Made by a program: the position numbers and the translations under genes. A DNA stretch of 48,299 nucleotides from an uncultured Bacteroidales bacterium. GTDB lineage: Bacteria > Bacteroidota > Bacteroidia > Bacteroidales > UBA932. This document shows, piece by piece, positions 1-7,401 of this stretch. The notes under the pieces are model-generated. The model saw only the letters and a list, made by a program, of their open reading frames with translations, did no database searches and was not told where the DNA came from. The first letter of the stretch is position 1, and every line of letters starts with the position of its first letter. The stretch spans positions 1 to 48,299 of the forward strand of contig CALUPG010000015.1 of NCBI GenBank assembly GCA_944322565.1, in the 5' to 3' direction.

Positions 1-775
1 TAAACCGGTGCGGCCCTCCATGACCCGTTACGGTCACTTCAGCCTGGCCAAGGGTAGATCACTGGATTTCGCGTCTGTCCCCAGCGACTCTCCGCCCTAT
101 TCAGACTCGCTCTCGCTTCGGATCCGTGCCTGAGGCACTTATCCTCGCCGCTGAGGAACAACTCGTAGGCTCATTATGCAAAAGGCACGCCGTCGCCCCA
201 ATAAGGGCTCCGACCGCTTGCAGACGGACGGTTTCAGGTTCTCTTTCACTCCCCTGTTCGGGGTGCTTCTCACCTTTCCCTCACGGTACTGGTCCTCTGT
301 CGGTCTTCCGGGAGTATTTAGCCTTGCGGGTTGGTCCCCGCTGATTCGGACAGGATTCCTCGTGTCCCGCCCTACTCAGGTGGCCGACTCTCTGACTCTC
401 GTTGCCCGTACGGGGGTGTCACCCGCTGCGCCCGGCCTTTCCAGACCGTTCCGGTTCCTCTAGTCATTTCTAATGTCGGCTCCTACTACCCCGCAGCTGC
501 CTCGACAGCCACGGTTTGGGCTCTTGCCGGTTCGCTCGCCACTACTACGGCAATCGATCGTTTTCTTTCTTTTCCTGCGGGTACTGAGATGTTTCAGTTC
601 CCCGCGTTCGCCCACCTTATCAGGTGTGACTGGACTCCTTCCAGCCGGGTTGCCCCATTCGGACACGCACGGATCGATACCTGCTTGCGGTTCCCCGTGC
701 ATTTTCGCAGCTTGCCGCGTCCTTCCTCGCCTCCGGAAGCCTAGGCATCCTCCGTCCGCCCTTATTTCCTTCTCC
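1..775 (-). rRNA. rrl: 23S ribosomal RNA, 5' part (cut by window start)
   Basis: The reverse complement carries conserved 23S segments: GGATGCCTAGGC near the 5' end (750 downward), the block ACCAGTACCGTGAGGGAAAG (around 270-290), and GTGATCTACCCTTGGCCAGG near the window start, which matches E. coli 23S around positions 670-690. Counting back from GGATGCC puts the mature 5' end at about 775, to within some ten bases. Only domain I and the beginning of domain II are present; the rest lies beyond base 1. No 16S rRNA or spacer tRNA precedes it: the 200-base leader runs straight back to a promoter. Short open frames inside this interval on both strands are not genes. Confidence 0.96.
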
Positions 776-971
776 TCGTGAATCACACTCTCGTGTGCTT
801 TTTTGCCTTGAAATTGCAGTCCGCAGTCGGTTGCCTCCCGGGCGCATCTCTGCTCCCCGGCGGCCGACTACTCGACTTCTCGTTTCTGCTTCTTTACCTC
901 GTTTTCTCTCTCATTATTGTCAATGAACTTTCCGTTTCTCCGCAGGAAAACTCCTGCTTTTTCCGAAACGG
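776..971 (-). other. 23S rRNA precursor leader with 5'-terminal hairpin and boxA-like site
   Basis: Transcribed leader between the predicted start (about 970) and the mature 23S end. Reading the minus strand, it opens with a two-tier hairpin: CCGTTTC (971-965) pairs with GAAACGG (938-932), and inside it GCAGGA (957-952) pairs with TCCTGC (947-942). Next comes GTTCATTGAC (928-919), which resembles boxA-type antitermination sequences in rRNA leaders. Near the mature end is a hairpin CACAC-GAGA-GTGTG (797-784) closed by a GNRA tetraloop, plausibly a processing structure. The layout resembles the 23S-proximal part of a normal 16S-23S spacer placed behind a private promoter. Pairings are read directly; the functions are inferred. 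Confidence 0.6.
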
Positions 972-975
972 GCTG

Positions 976-1006
976 CAAAGATACGCACTTTTTCTTTCCC
1001 TCCAAA
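976..1006 (-). promoter_or_regulatory. Promoter of the 23S rRNA gene
   Basis: On the minus strand TTTG (1006-1003) is followed after exactly 19 bases by TATCTTTG (983-976), a perfect match to the Bacteroidetes -33/-7 consensus. The discriminator GCAGCCC is GC-rich, as expected for a stable-RNA promoter. It is nearly the same as in the tRNA-Gln promoter at 48156-48186 (GCAGTCCC). Confidence 0.85.
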
Positions 1007-1036
1007 CTTTTTTAAAGATTTTTTCAAAAATTTATG

Positions 1037-1068
1037 CTTATCCGCAAAATTCCCCTCCCTTATCCGCA
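1037..1068 (-). promoter_or_regulatory. Two upstream copies of TGCGGATAAG (23S promoter)
   Basis: The 10-mer TGCGGATAAG occurs on the minus strand at 1068-1059 and 1046-1037, 22 bp apart (two helical turns). The proximal copy is followed by an A/T tract (ATAAATTTTTGAAAA, then ATCTTT) leading to the -33 element. The same 10-mer and A/T tract precede the tRNA-Gln promoter (48123-48132). It may act as an UP-like or activator-binding element. Read on the other strand it is TTATCCGCA, one base from a DnaA box (TTATCCACA). Confidence 0.5.
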
Positions 1069-1152
1069 GAAACTCCCCTCCACAAAAGCGAGGCTTTGAC
1101 TGACGACAAAAGCCCCGGCAGTTCATAAATTGCCCCGAGAGTTCATAGCCGT

Positions 1153-1259
1153 GCCCGATGGAAAGCATTTTTATCTCCATCGGGCGCGATTTTCCTGCAT
1201 TTTCACGGCAGTCGGCATTTTCAAAATGCCATCGGGCGCACTTCCATGGGAAAATCGCG
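1153..1259. repeat. Nested inverted-repeat element in intergenic DNA
   Basis: Three perfect inverted repeats are packed into 107 bp: GCCCGATGG (1153-1161) with CCATCGGGC (1177-1185); CGCGATTTTCC (1185-1195) with GGAAAATCGCG (1249-1259); and, inside the latter, GGCATTTT-C-AAAATGCC (1214-1230). CCATCGGGCGC also recurs directly at 1177-1187 and 1229-1239. It lies between the outward-facing 23S and OPT promoters, so it is probably not in either transcript. I saw no copy elsewhere in the window. It could be a small palindromic mobile element, a cruciform-forming site or an undetected RNA. Confidence 0.55.
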
Positions 1260-1274
1260 GCCGTCGGACAGTCA

Positions 1275-1333
1275 AACCGGTATCCACCGGCCGCAACTCA
1301 CGATAAGCCGGAACCGGTACCCACCGGCTGCAA
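1275..1333. promoter_or_regulatory. Tandem 22-bp repeats upstream of the OPT promoter (candidate operators)
   Basis: The 22-bp sequences at 1275-1296 and 1312-1333 (AACCGGTAYCCACCGGCYGC followed by AA) differ at only two positions and have a 37-bp period. Each contains a dyad, CCGGT-N4-ACCGG, typical of a dimeric regulator site. They end about 30 bp before the -7 element at 1364. A role as operators is inferred. Confidence 0.45.
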
Positions 1334-1363
1334 TACGCAATAGACATTAAATAAAATATTAAG

Positions 1364-1371
1364 TATATTTG
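1364..1371 (+). promoter_or_regulatory. -7 element of the OPT-zupT-pepT promoter
   Basis: TATATTTG fits TAnnTTTG. No good TTTG lies 19 bp upstream, so the promoter may depend on an activator, perhaps at the tandem repeats just before it. It predicts a 5' leader of roughly 130 bases before the OPT start codon. Confidence 0.5.
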
Positions 1372-1372
1372 C

Positions 1373-1509
1373 CGGGAAACATTTCGGGGAAACATTCATT
1401 GTAATTATAAACACATCGGGGAAACATCCATTGTATTATGTATTATAAATTGTATTATAAATTGTATTATAAACAGATTTGACAAAATCAATTAACGGAC
1501 TTGACAAAA
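1373..1509 (+). repeat. Repeat-rich 5' leader of the OPT gene
   Basis: Three layers of repeats fill the leader. TCGGGGAAACATYCATTGTA occurs at 1384-1403 and 1416-1435 (32-bp period), with a partial copy CGGGAAACATTT at 1373-1384. An A/T-rich 12-mer ATTGTATTATAA is tandemly repeated about 3.5 times in 1430-1472. TTGACAAAA occurs at 1479-1487 and 1501-1509, the last copy touching the start codon of the OPT gene. No riboswitch class is recognisable. Confidence 0.55.
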
Positions 1510-1510
1510 G

Positions 1511-3490
1511 ATGGAAAAGAAAAAAATGACTTTGCCGGAAAATGCCCACCGGGAACTGAAGGCCGGAGAAGAATACAGGCCGCTCCTGTCTCCGGAGAGA
1601 AATTATCCGGAAGTGACGCCCTACTCAGTGAGCATGGGGCTGATTATGACAATTATTTTTTCTGCAGCCGCAGCATTCCTCGGGCTGAAGGTAGGCCAGG
1701 TCTTTGAAGCGGCAATCCCCATTGCTATCATTGCCGTCGGAGTATCAGGAGCCCTCGGGAAAAAGAACGCATTGGGACAGAATGTGATGATTCAGTCCAT
1801 CGGGGCATGTTCGGGAGCAATCGTGGCCGGAGCAATTTTCACACTCCCGGCACTGTACATCCTGCAGGAGAGGTATCCGGAGCTTACCGTCAATTTCACC
1901 CAGGTATTCTTCTCGTCGCTTCTGGGCGGCATACTCGGAATACTGTTCCTGATTCCTTTCAGAAAATATTTTGTCAAAGAAATGCACGGCAAATATCCTT
2001 TCCCCGAAGCCACTGCCACCACTCAGGTGCTTGTAAGCGGGGAAAGCGGAGGAAAAGGGGCGAAGACTCTTCTCATCAGCGGACTCGTTGGCGGGCTCTA
2101 CGATTTCATCGTATCCACATTCCACCTCTGGGGAGAAACCGTGACAACGAAGATTCTTCCCTTCGGAGAAATGATTGCAGAAAAGGCAAAGGTCGTGCTG
2201 AAGCTCAACACCGGGGCGGCAGTTCTCGGACTCGGCTATATCGTCGGCCTCAAGTATGCATTCATCATCTGCTGCGGAAGTTTTCTGGTCTGGCTTGTCA
2301 TCATTCCTCTGATGAATCTCATCTGGGGAGGCCAGGTCATCGATCTGATGAACACAGGCATAACAATGGCTGTAGGAGAAATGTCCGCTGACCAGATATT
2401 CACAGAATACGCAAGACACATCGGAATCGGAGGCATAGCGACAGCCGGCATCATAGGCATCATCAAGTCTTTCGGCGTCATCAAGTCCGCAGTCGGGCTT
2501 GCCGCCGGCGAATTCTCTCGCAAGAAGACGACCGAAGAAAGACAGACAATCAGAACACAGAGAGACATTTCAATGAAAGTCATTGCCATAGGCATCGGCC
2601 TCACTCTGCTGGCCGTCCTCGCGTTCTTTGCCTTCGGAGTCGTCGACAACATCTGGCATGCCGTGATCGGCCTGATTGTAGTCGGAGTCATCGCATTCCT
2701 CTTTACTACCGTGGCGGCCAACGCAATAGCCATCGTCGGGTCCAACCCGGTCAGCGGCATGACCCTGATGACACTCATACTGGCATCTCTGGTGATGGTT
2801 GCATGCGGACTGGAGGGGACGGCAGGGATGACGGCGGCCCTGATTATCGGCGGTGTCGTATGTACGGCCCTTTCTGTTGCAGGCGCCTTCGTCACCGACC
2901 TCAAGATAGGGTATTGGATAGGCAGCACCCCGGCCAAGCAGGAGACATGGAAATTCCTCGGAACTCTGGTTGCAGCCGCGACTGTAGGCGGTGTCATGCT
3001 TGTCCTCAACGAGACTTATGGCTTCACAGGAGAGAATGCCCTTGTCGCTCCGCAGGCCAACGCAATGGCGGCTGTGATAGAGCCGATGATGAACGGAGGC
3101 GGGGCCCCATGGCTTCTGTATGGGATAGGAGCCGCACTTGCCATAGTGCTGACTCTCGCCAAAGTTCCTGCCCTGCCTTTTGCACTCGGAATGTTCATTC
3201 CGATTGACCTGAACCTCCCGATGCTCATAGGAGGAGCGATTTCATGGTATGTCGGCAGCAGGAGCAAAGACAAGGAAGTCAATGAGGCAAGACAGGAAAA
3301 AGGCACGCTCATCGCTTCCGGATTCATAGCCGGAGGCGCACTCATGGGAGTGGTCAGCGCCATCCTGAGATTTGCCAAAGTCGACTGGATGATGGAGCCG
3401 TCCCCATGGACAGAGCCGGTGGCCATCATTCCGTATGCCGCAATAATCATATATATCATAGTGTCTGCTAAGCGGGCAAGAAAGGCTTAG
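1511..3490 (+). CDS. OPT family oligopeptide transporter
   Basis: Integral inner-membrane transporter of 659 residues, very hydrophobic throughout, with many predicted membrane segments. The N-terminal part (FLGLKVGQVFEAAIPIAI, then NVMIQSIGACSGAIVAGAIF and FPEATATTQVLVSGE) is characteristic of the bacterial OPT/YSL-type family, whose members import oligopeptides or metal chelates by proton symport. The start ATG at 1511 follows a TTGACAAAAG repeat; an upstream alternative in this frame was not seen. zupT begins 4 bp after the stop and pepT 104 bp later, so peptide uptake, zinc uptake and tripeptide hydrolysis are probably co-expressed. The true substrate cannot be told from sequence. Confidence 0.93.
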   Translation: MEKKKMTLPENAHRELKAGEEYRPLLSPERNYPEVTPYSVSMGLIMTIIFSAAAAFLGLKVGQVFEAAIPIAIIAVGVSGALGKKNALGQNVMIQSIGACSGAIVAGAIFTLPALYILQERYPELTVNFTQVFFSSLLGGILGILFLIPFRKYFVKEMHGKYPFPEATATTQVLVSGESGGKGAKTLLISGLVGGLYDFIVSTFHLWGETVTTKILPFGEMIAEKAKVVLKLNTGAAVLGLGYIVGLKYAFIICCGSFLVWLVIIPLMNLIWGGQVIDLMNTGITMAVGEMSADQIFTEYARHIGIGGIATAGIIGIIKSFGVIKSAVGLAAGEFSRKKTTEERQTIRTQRDISMKVIAIGIGLTLLAVLAFFAFGVVDNIWHAVIGLIVVGVIAFLFTTVAANAIAIVGSNPVSGMTLMTLILASLVMVACGLEGTAGMTAALIIGGVVCTALSVAGAFVTDLKIGYWIGSTPAKQETWKFLGTLVAAATVGGVMLVLNETYGFTGENALVAPQANAMAAVIEPMMNGGGAPWLLYGIGAALAIVLTLAKVPALPFALGMFIPIDLNLPMLIGGAISWYVGSRSKDKEVNEARQEKGTLIASGFIAGGALMGVVSAILRFAKVDWMMEPSPWTEPVAIIPYAAIIIYIIVSAKRARKA

Positions 3491-3494
3491 AATA

Positions 3495-4337
3495 ATGGAA
3501 AATGTCATTCACGCACTGACGCTGACGCTGCTTGCCGGGGCCGCCACAGGACTCGGAGGAGCACTGATATTGTTTCTCAAAAGATTGAGCAGCAATTTTC
3601 TGGCAGCAGCACTTGGTCTTTCTGCGGGAGTGATGATATTCATTTCGCTGGCGGAGCTGTACCCTGAAGCCCAGAGTGCAGCAGGGTCGGCAGGACTGGA
3701 CAATGCCAGAGTGTGGGTGCTCCTTGCATTCTTCGGAGGCATGGGACTGATCACCCTGATTGACTTTCTTGTTCCTGAATATGAAAATCCTCATGAGGCC
3801 ACTGGTCTGACTCTGAATGCAAGGACGGCAGCCACGGAAATGATACATGATTCGGAACAATCAGGAAATGCCTCCGCCCTCAAGAAACTGGGGGTCATGT
3901 CCGCCCTGGCCATTGCCATCCACAACTTTCCGGAAGGAATGGCTACCTTCATCGGGGCGCTTAATGACCCGGGGACAGGAACGGGCATCACATTCGCCAT
4001 CGCCCTGCACAACATTCCGGAAGGAATAGCCGTGGCAATACCTATATATTATGCCACACGGAGCAAAGTCAAGGCCCTCATATACGCCACTTTGTCCGGA
4101 CTGACCGAGCCGCTCGGAGCAGCAATCTGCTACGGAGTGACTGCCCTTTCCGGCATCAGGATTTCAGACGGGGGACTGGCATTCCCGCTGATTCTTGCAG
4201 CAGTGGCCGGAATCATGATATACATATCACTCGACGAACTGCTGCCGACTGCCGAAAAATACGGGAAGCACCATGTGGCAATAGCCGGGGTTGTCGCAGG
4301 CATGGCAATAATGGGAATCAGCCTTCTGGTCCTGTAG
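3495..4337 (+). CDS. zupT: ZIP family zinc transporter ZupT
   Basis: 280-residue inner-membrane divalent metal importer of the ZIP family. The two diagnostic metal-binding helices are present: HNFPEG (H143, N144) and HNIPEG (H172, N173), separated by the usual spacing. A polar loop around residues 85-125 links the first three membrane segments to the rest. It starts 4 bp behind the OPT gene, so the two are almost certainly translated from one message. ZupT proteins have broad specificity (zinc, also iron, manganese or cobalt). The partnership with pepT, a zinc enzyme, favours zinc. Confidence 0.93.
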   Translation: MENVIHALTLTLLAGAATGLGGALILFLKRLSSNFLAAALGLSAGVMIFISLAELYPEAQSAAGSAGLDNARVWVLLAFFGGMGLITLIDFLVPEYENPHEATGLTLNARTAATEMIHDSEQSGNASALKKLGVMSALAIAIHNFPEGMATFIGALNDPGTGTGITFAIALHNIPEGIAVAIPIYYATRSKVKALIYATLSGLTEPLGAAICYGVTALSGIRISDGGLAFPLILAAVAGIMIYISLDELLPTAEKYGKHHVAIAGVVAGMAIMGISLLVL

Positions 4338-4441
4338 ACCCGGCTCAGACTTAAGATGCCGGCAGCTGCAGCCGCAAAGCATGAAGAAAAGACAGGCGCA
4401 AGCCGTCAGAAACATTATAATGACAATAGAACAACAGAAAA

Positions 4442-5671
4442 ATGGAAACAATTCTCGACAGATTTCTCAGATATGTGGCGGTTGACACACAGTCTGACCC
4501 CGAATCCGAAAGCCAGCCGAGCAGCGCAAGACAGCTGGACCTGCTCAGGATGCTCCGGGACGAACTGCTCGCAATGGGTGTGGAAGCCACACTGGACGAA
4601 TACGGCTATGTGATGGGGGCTATCCCGTCAAACTGCGGGGACAAGGCTCCTGCGGTAGGGTTCATCGCTCATGTGGACACATCCCCGGACGCTTCAGGGG
4701 CAGGCATAAAGCCGCAGATCATCCGGAATTATGACGGAGGGGACATCCTCCTCAACAAAGAGACCGGCCTCGCTCTGAAGACGGAGGACTTCCCGGAGAT
4801 GAAGGACTATGCAGGACAGACACTCATCACGACAGACGGCACGACACTGCTCGGGGCCGATGACAAGGCCGGAGTTGCAGAAATAATGGATGCCGTGCAA
4901 TACATCATGGCCCATCCGGAATTCAGGCACGGCCCGATAAAGATAGGCTTCACCCCGGATGAGGAAATCGGCAGAGGCGTGGCAAAGTTCGATGTGGCAG
5001 AATTCGGGGCAAAATACGCCTATACGATGGACGGAGGCGCCGTCGGAGAACTCGAATACGAGAACTTCAATGCAGCATCGGCTACTGTCCGCATCCAGGG
5101 GCGCAACATACATCCCGGCTACGCCAAGGGCAAGATGCTCAACGCCATCCTCATCGGAATGGAACTCAACGGCCTGCTTCCTGTGGAACAGCGTCCGGAA
5201 TCCACTGACGGCTACGACGGATTCTTCCACATCGTCGGTTTCAGCGGAACGGTAGAAGAGGCTTCATTCTCCTACATCATCCGGGACCACGACATGAAGC
5301 TCTTCGGGGACAAGAAGGCAATGCTGCAGAAATGCGCGGATTTCATCAATCTCAAATACGGGCAGGGCACCGCTTCAGTCGAGATCAGGCATCAGTACTA
5401 CAACATGAAAAAAGAGGTGGAGCCTCATTACCATATCATAGAAAAGGCTGTAAAGGCAATGGAAATGGAGGGCATCAAGCCTCACATCCAGCCAATCAGA
5501 GGAGGGACAGACGGAGCCAACCTGTCATTCATGGGACTTCCATGTCCGAATATATTCGCGGGAGGACACAATTTCCACGGGAAACTGGAATATGTGCCGC
5601 TCGAAAGCATGGAAAAGGCCTCAAAGGTCATCCTGAACATCATCAGCCTTTTTGCGGAAGATAATCTTTGA
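4442..5671 (+). CDS. pepT: Peptidase T (aminotripeptidase)
   Basis: Cytoplasmic M20B-family metallopeptidase that removes the N-terminal residue of tripeptides. At 409 residues it has the normal length. Zinc ligands and catalytic residues are visible: H77 and D79 in AHVDTSPD, D140 in LLGADDKAG, E174/E175 in TPDEEIGRG, the DGGAVGELEYE strand, and GGHNFHGKLEY near the C-terminus. RGGTDGANLSFMG is the usual substrate-binding signature. It follows zupT after 104 bp with no clear promoter or terminator between them. Its 3' end overlaps the convergent ECF sigma gene by 29 bp. Confidence 0.96.
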   Translation: METILDRFLRYVAVDTQSDPESESQPSSARQLDLLRMLRDELLAMGVEATLDEYGYVMGAIPSNCGDKAPAVGFIAHVDTSPDASGAGIKPQIIRNYDGGDILLNKETGLALKTEDFPEMKDYAGQTLITTDGTTLLGADDKAGVAEIMDAVQYIMAHPEFRHGPIKIGFTPDEEIGRGVAKFDVAEFGAKYAYTMDGGAVGELEYENFNAASATVRIQGRNIHPGYAKGKMLNAILIGMELNGLLPVEQRPESTDGYDGFFHIVGFSGTVEEASFSYIIRDHDMKLFGDKKAMLQKCADFINLKYGQGTASVEIRHQYYNMKKEVEPHYHIIEKAVKAMEMEGIKPHIQPIRGGTDGANLSFMGLPCPNIFAGGHNFHGKLEYVPLESMEKASKVILNIISLFAEDNL

Positions 5672-6206
5672 GATACTCCCTCAGCAACTTGAGACTCTGA
5701 TAGATGCGATAGTCCACCGTCTTGGAGGAAATCCCCAGGGCGGTGGCTATTTCTTGATATGTCATCCCCCGGAAACGGTTCATTTCAAAGACTGTGCGGT
5801 ATGAATCCGGAAGAGAGGCAATCGCCCCGGCTATTTTACCCTGCAGTTCATGCACGACATAAAAATCAGGGGATTCGAACTCGTCATCCAGCCTGCCGCA
5901 AATTTCACCCAGCACGCGCTGCTCAATTCTGTCCCGGGCTATCTGCTTCAGACATCTGTTGCGCACGGCGGCAAAGAGATAGGATGAAAGAGATGATGTC
6001 ACATTAAGTGTCGTGCGGTTCTCCCACAGCCACAGCATCAGATCCTGGACGAGATTTTCTATGCGTCCGTCATCCTTGAGCCAGATTCTCGCATATGCGC
6101 ACATTGCAGAATAATATCGCCTGAAAAGCTCTTCATAGGCCGATAAACTACCCTCCCCAAGTCTTTCCAGAAGATTCCTGTCTGATATATTTCCTCTGTC
6201 GCGCAT
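5643..6206 (-). CDS. ECF-type RNA polymerase sigma factor (PUL regulator)
   Basis: 187-residue sigma-70 family factor of the extracytoplasmic-function type. Region 2 spans about residues 12-80 (YEELFRRYYSAMCAYA, then DLMLWLWENR). Region 4 spans about 125-180, with the helix-turn-helix MTYQEIATALGISSKTVDYR. It is transcribed divergently from a FecR-type anti-sigma gene and next to SusC with an STN domain. This is the standard trans-envelope circuit in which substrate binding to SusC releases the sigma factor to activate the locus. Sigma and anti-sigma genes usually run in the same direction; here they face away from each other. The -7 element sits only 5 bases before the ATG, suggesting a leaderless message. 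Confidence 0.94.
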   Translation of the reverse strand: MRDRGNISDRNLLERLGEGSLSAYEELFRRYYSAMCAYARIWLKDDGRIENLVQDLMLWLWENRTTLNVTSSLSSYLFAAVRNRCLKQIARDRIEQRVLGEICGRLDDEFESPDFYVVHELQGKIAGAIASLPDSYRTVFEMNRFRGMTYQEIATALGISSKTVDYRIYQSLKLLREYLKDYLPQKG

Positions 6207-6210
6207 AACG

Positions 6211-6218
6211 CAAATATA
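6211..6218 (-). promoter_or_regulatory. -7 element of the ECF sigma gene, almost touching its ATG
   Basis: TATATTTG on the minus strand ends 5 bases before the start codon at 6206, so transcription should begin within or beside the ATG. No in-frame alternative start precedes the conserved region 2 further downstream. The -33 region is weak. Confidence 0.45.
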
Positions 6219-6326
6219 AGCAATAAAATTTCTAAAAACTGAAAAAAATTCATTTGCCGTTTAGGACATGACGGCTCTTGACGGTCTTATGTATGAATTT
6301 TATTTCATTTCATTTCAGAAGAGAGC

Positions 6327-7331
6327 ATGACACAGAAAGAACAGATGGAAAGCCTGCTTGTCCGGTATTATAACGGTGAGCTTGACAAAAAGGAAATACA
6401 GGACATAAGGGCTTGGATAGACGCTTCCCCGGACAACCGAGCAACAGCTGAAGATGTATATCACATCTGTTTCGCTGCGGATGCGATGAGGATGGAAGAA
6501 AAGACTGACGCCGCATTTGCCGAGACACGCAGAAAAATCATTTCAGGACGATTCCGCAAGGCCGTCAAAAACCTTGAGAGAGCAGCCGCAGTTCTGCTGC
6601 TGCCAATTATCGGCTTGTCAGGATGGTTCATCTACGACTATTTCACACAGACGGAATCAATAATTGAAGTCTATTCGACTGCCGGTATGATAAGCTGCGT
6701 CACACTTCCGGATGACACCAAAGTATGGCTCAACTCTGATTCATATCTCAGATATCCGAGCCGTTTCGGCAAAGAGCGCAGGGTAACCCTTACGGGCGAA
6801 GGATATTTCGATGTCACAAAGGACAGCAGGCGGGAATTTGTCGTGGAAGCCGGACCGACAGAAGTTGTTGTACATGGCACGGAATTCAATGTAGATTCAT
6901 ATGACGACGAAATCCTCACAACACTTGTTTCAGGTTCGGTGAGCATAAGGTATGAGAACAGAGACAACCGCTCGAAATGCCTTACACTGAAACCTTCACA
7001 GAAGGCAATTTATGACACTAAAACAGGTGTAATGCGCCTTGTAAATGAAAATGTACTGTCCGGCACATCCTGGAAAGACGGGAAAATCATCCTTGACAAC
7101 ACTTCTCTTGAAGAAGCGCTCAGGATGATCGGGAACAAGTATAATGTAAGATTCGTAATCAAAGAGAATTCTATCAGACAATATAACTTCACAGGCACAT
7201 TCTCCAACCAGAGCCTTGACAGGATATTGCATTACTTCAGCATGTCATCAGACCTGCACTTCAGACAGATTGCCACCGGAGAGGCCGATCGCGACGGACT
7301 TTCGGAACGCACTGTGTTTGAGGTGTCCTGA
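6327..7331 (+). CDS. FecR family anti-sigma factor
   Basis: 334-residue inner-membrane regulator. The N-terminal 80 residues form the cytoplasmic sigma-binding part. One membrane segment lies at about 86-106 (AAAVLLLPIIGLSGWFIYDY). The periplasmic FecR domain covers about 112-225, including LPDDTKVWLNSDSYLRYP, GEGYFDVTKD and VHGTEFNVDSY. A C-terminal domain of the DUF4974 type, which interacts with the STN domain of the partner SusC, covers about 250-325 (LEEALRMIGNKYNVRF). It is divergent from the ECF sigma gene and 184 bp upstream of SusC. It should hold the sigma factor inactive until the SusC STN domain signals substrate. Confidence 0.94.
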   Translation: MTQKEQMESLLVRYYNGELDKKEIQDIRAWIDASPDNRATAEDVYHICFAADAMRMEEKTDAAFAETRRKIISGRFRKAVKNLERAAAVLLLPIIGLSGWFIYDYFTQTESIIEVYSTAGMISCVTLPDDTKVWLNSDSYLRYPSRFGKERRVTLTGEGYFDVTKDSRREFVVEAGPTEVVVHGTEFNVDSYDDEILTTLVSGSVSIRYENRDNRSKCLTLKPSQKAIYDTKTGVMRLVNENVLSGTSWKDGKIILDNTSLEEALRMIGNKYNVRFVIKENSIRQYNFTGTFSNQSLDRILHYFSMSSDLHFRQIATGEADRDGLSERTVFEVS

Positions 7332-7401
7332 CATAAACCAATAACCGACATTAAACCACATAAACCAAGAACGCCATGACTTAATGACAAGACACTAAAA
7401 A

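Noticed and set aside
126..847. Several open frames of 70-137 codons on both strands
   Set aside because: They lie inside the 23S rRNA gene and its leader; the conserved rRNA sequence explains the DNA.
1745..3009. Antisense frames of 224 and 257 codons
   Set aside because: Shadows of the OPT transporter gene; the composition is that of reverse-translated membrane helices.
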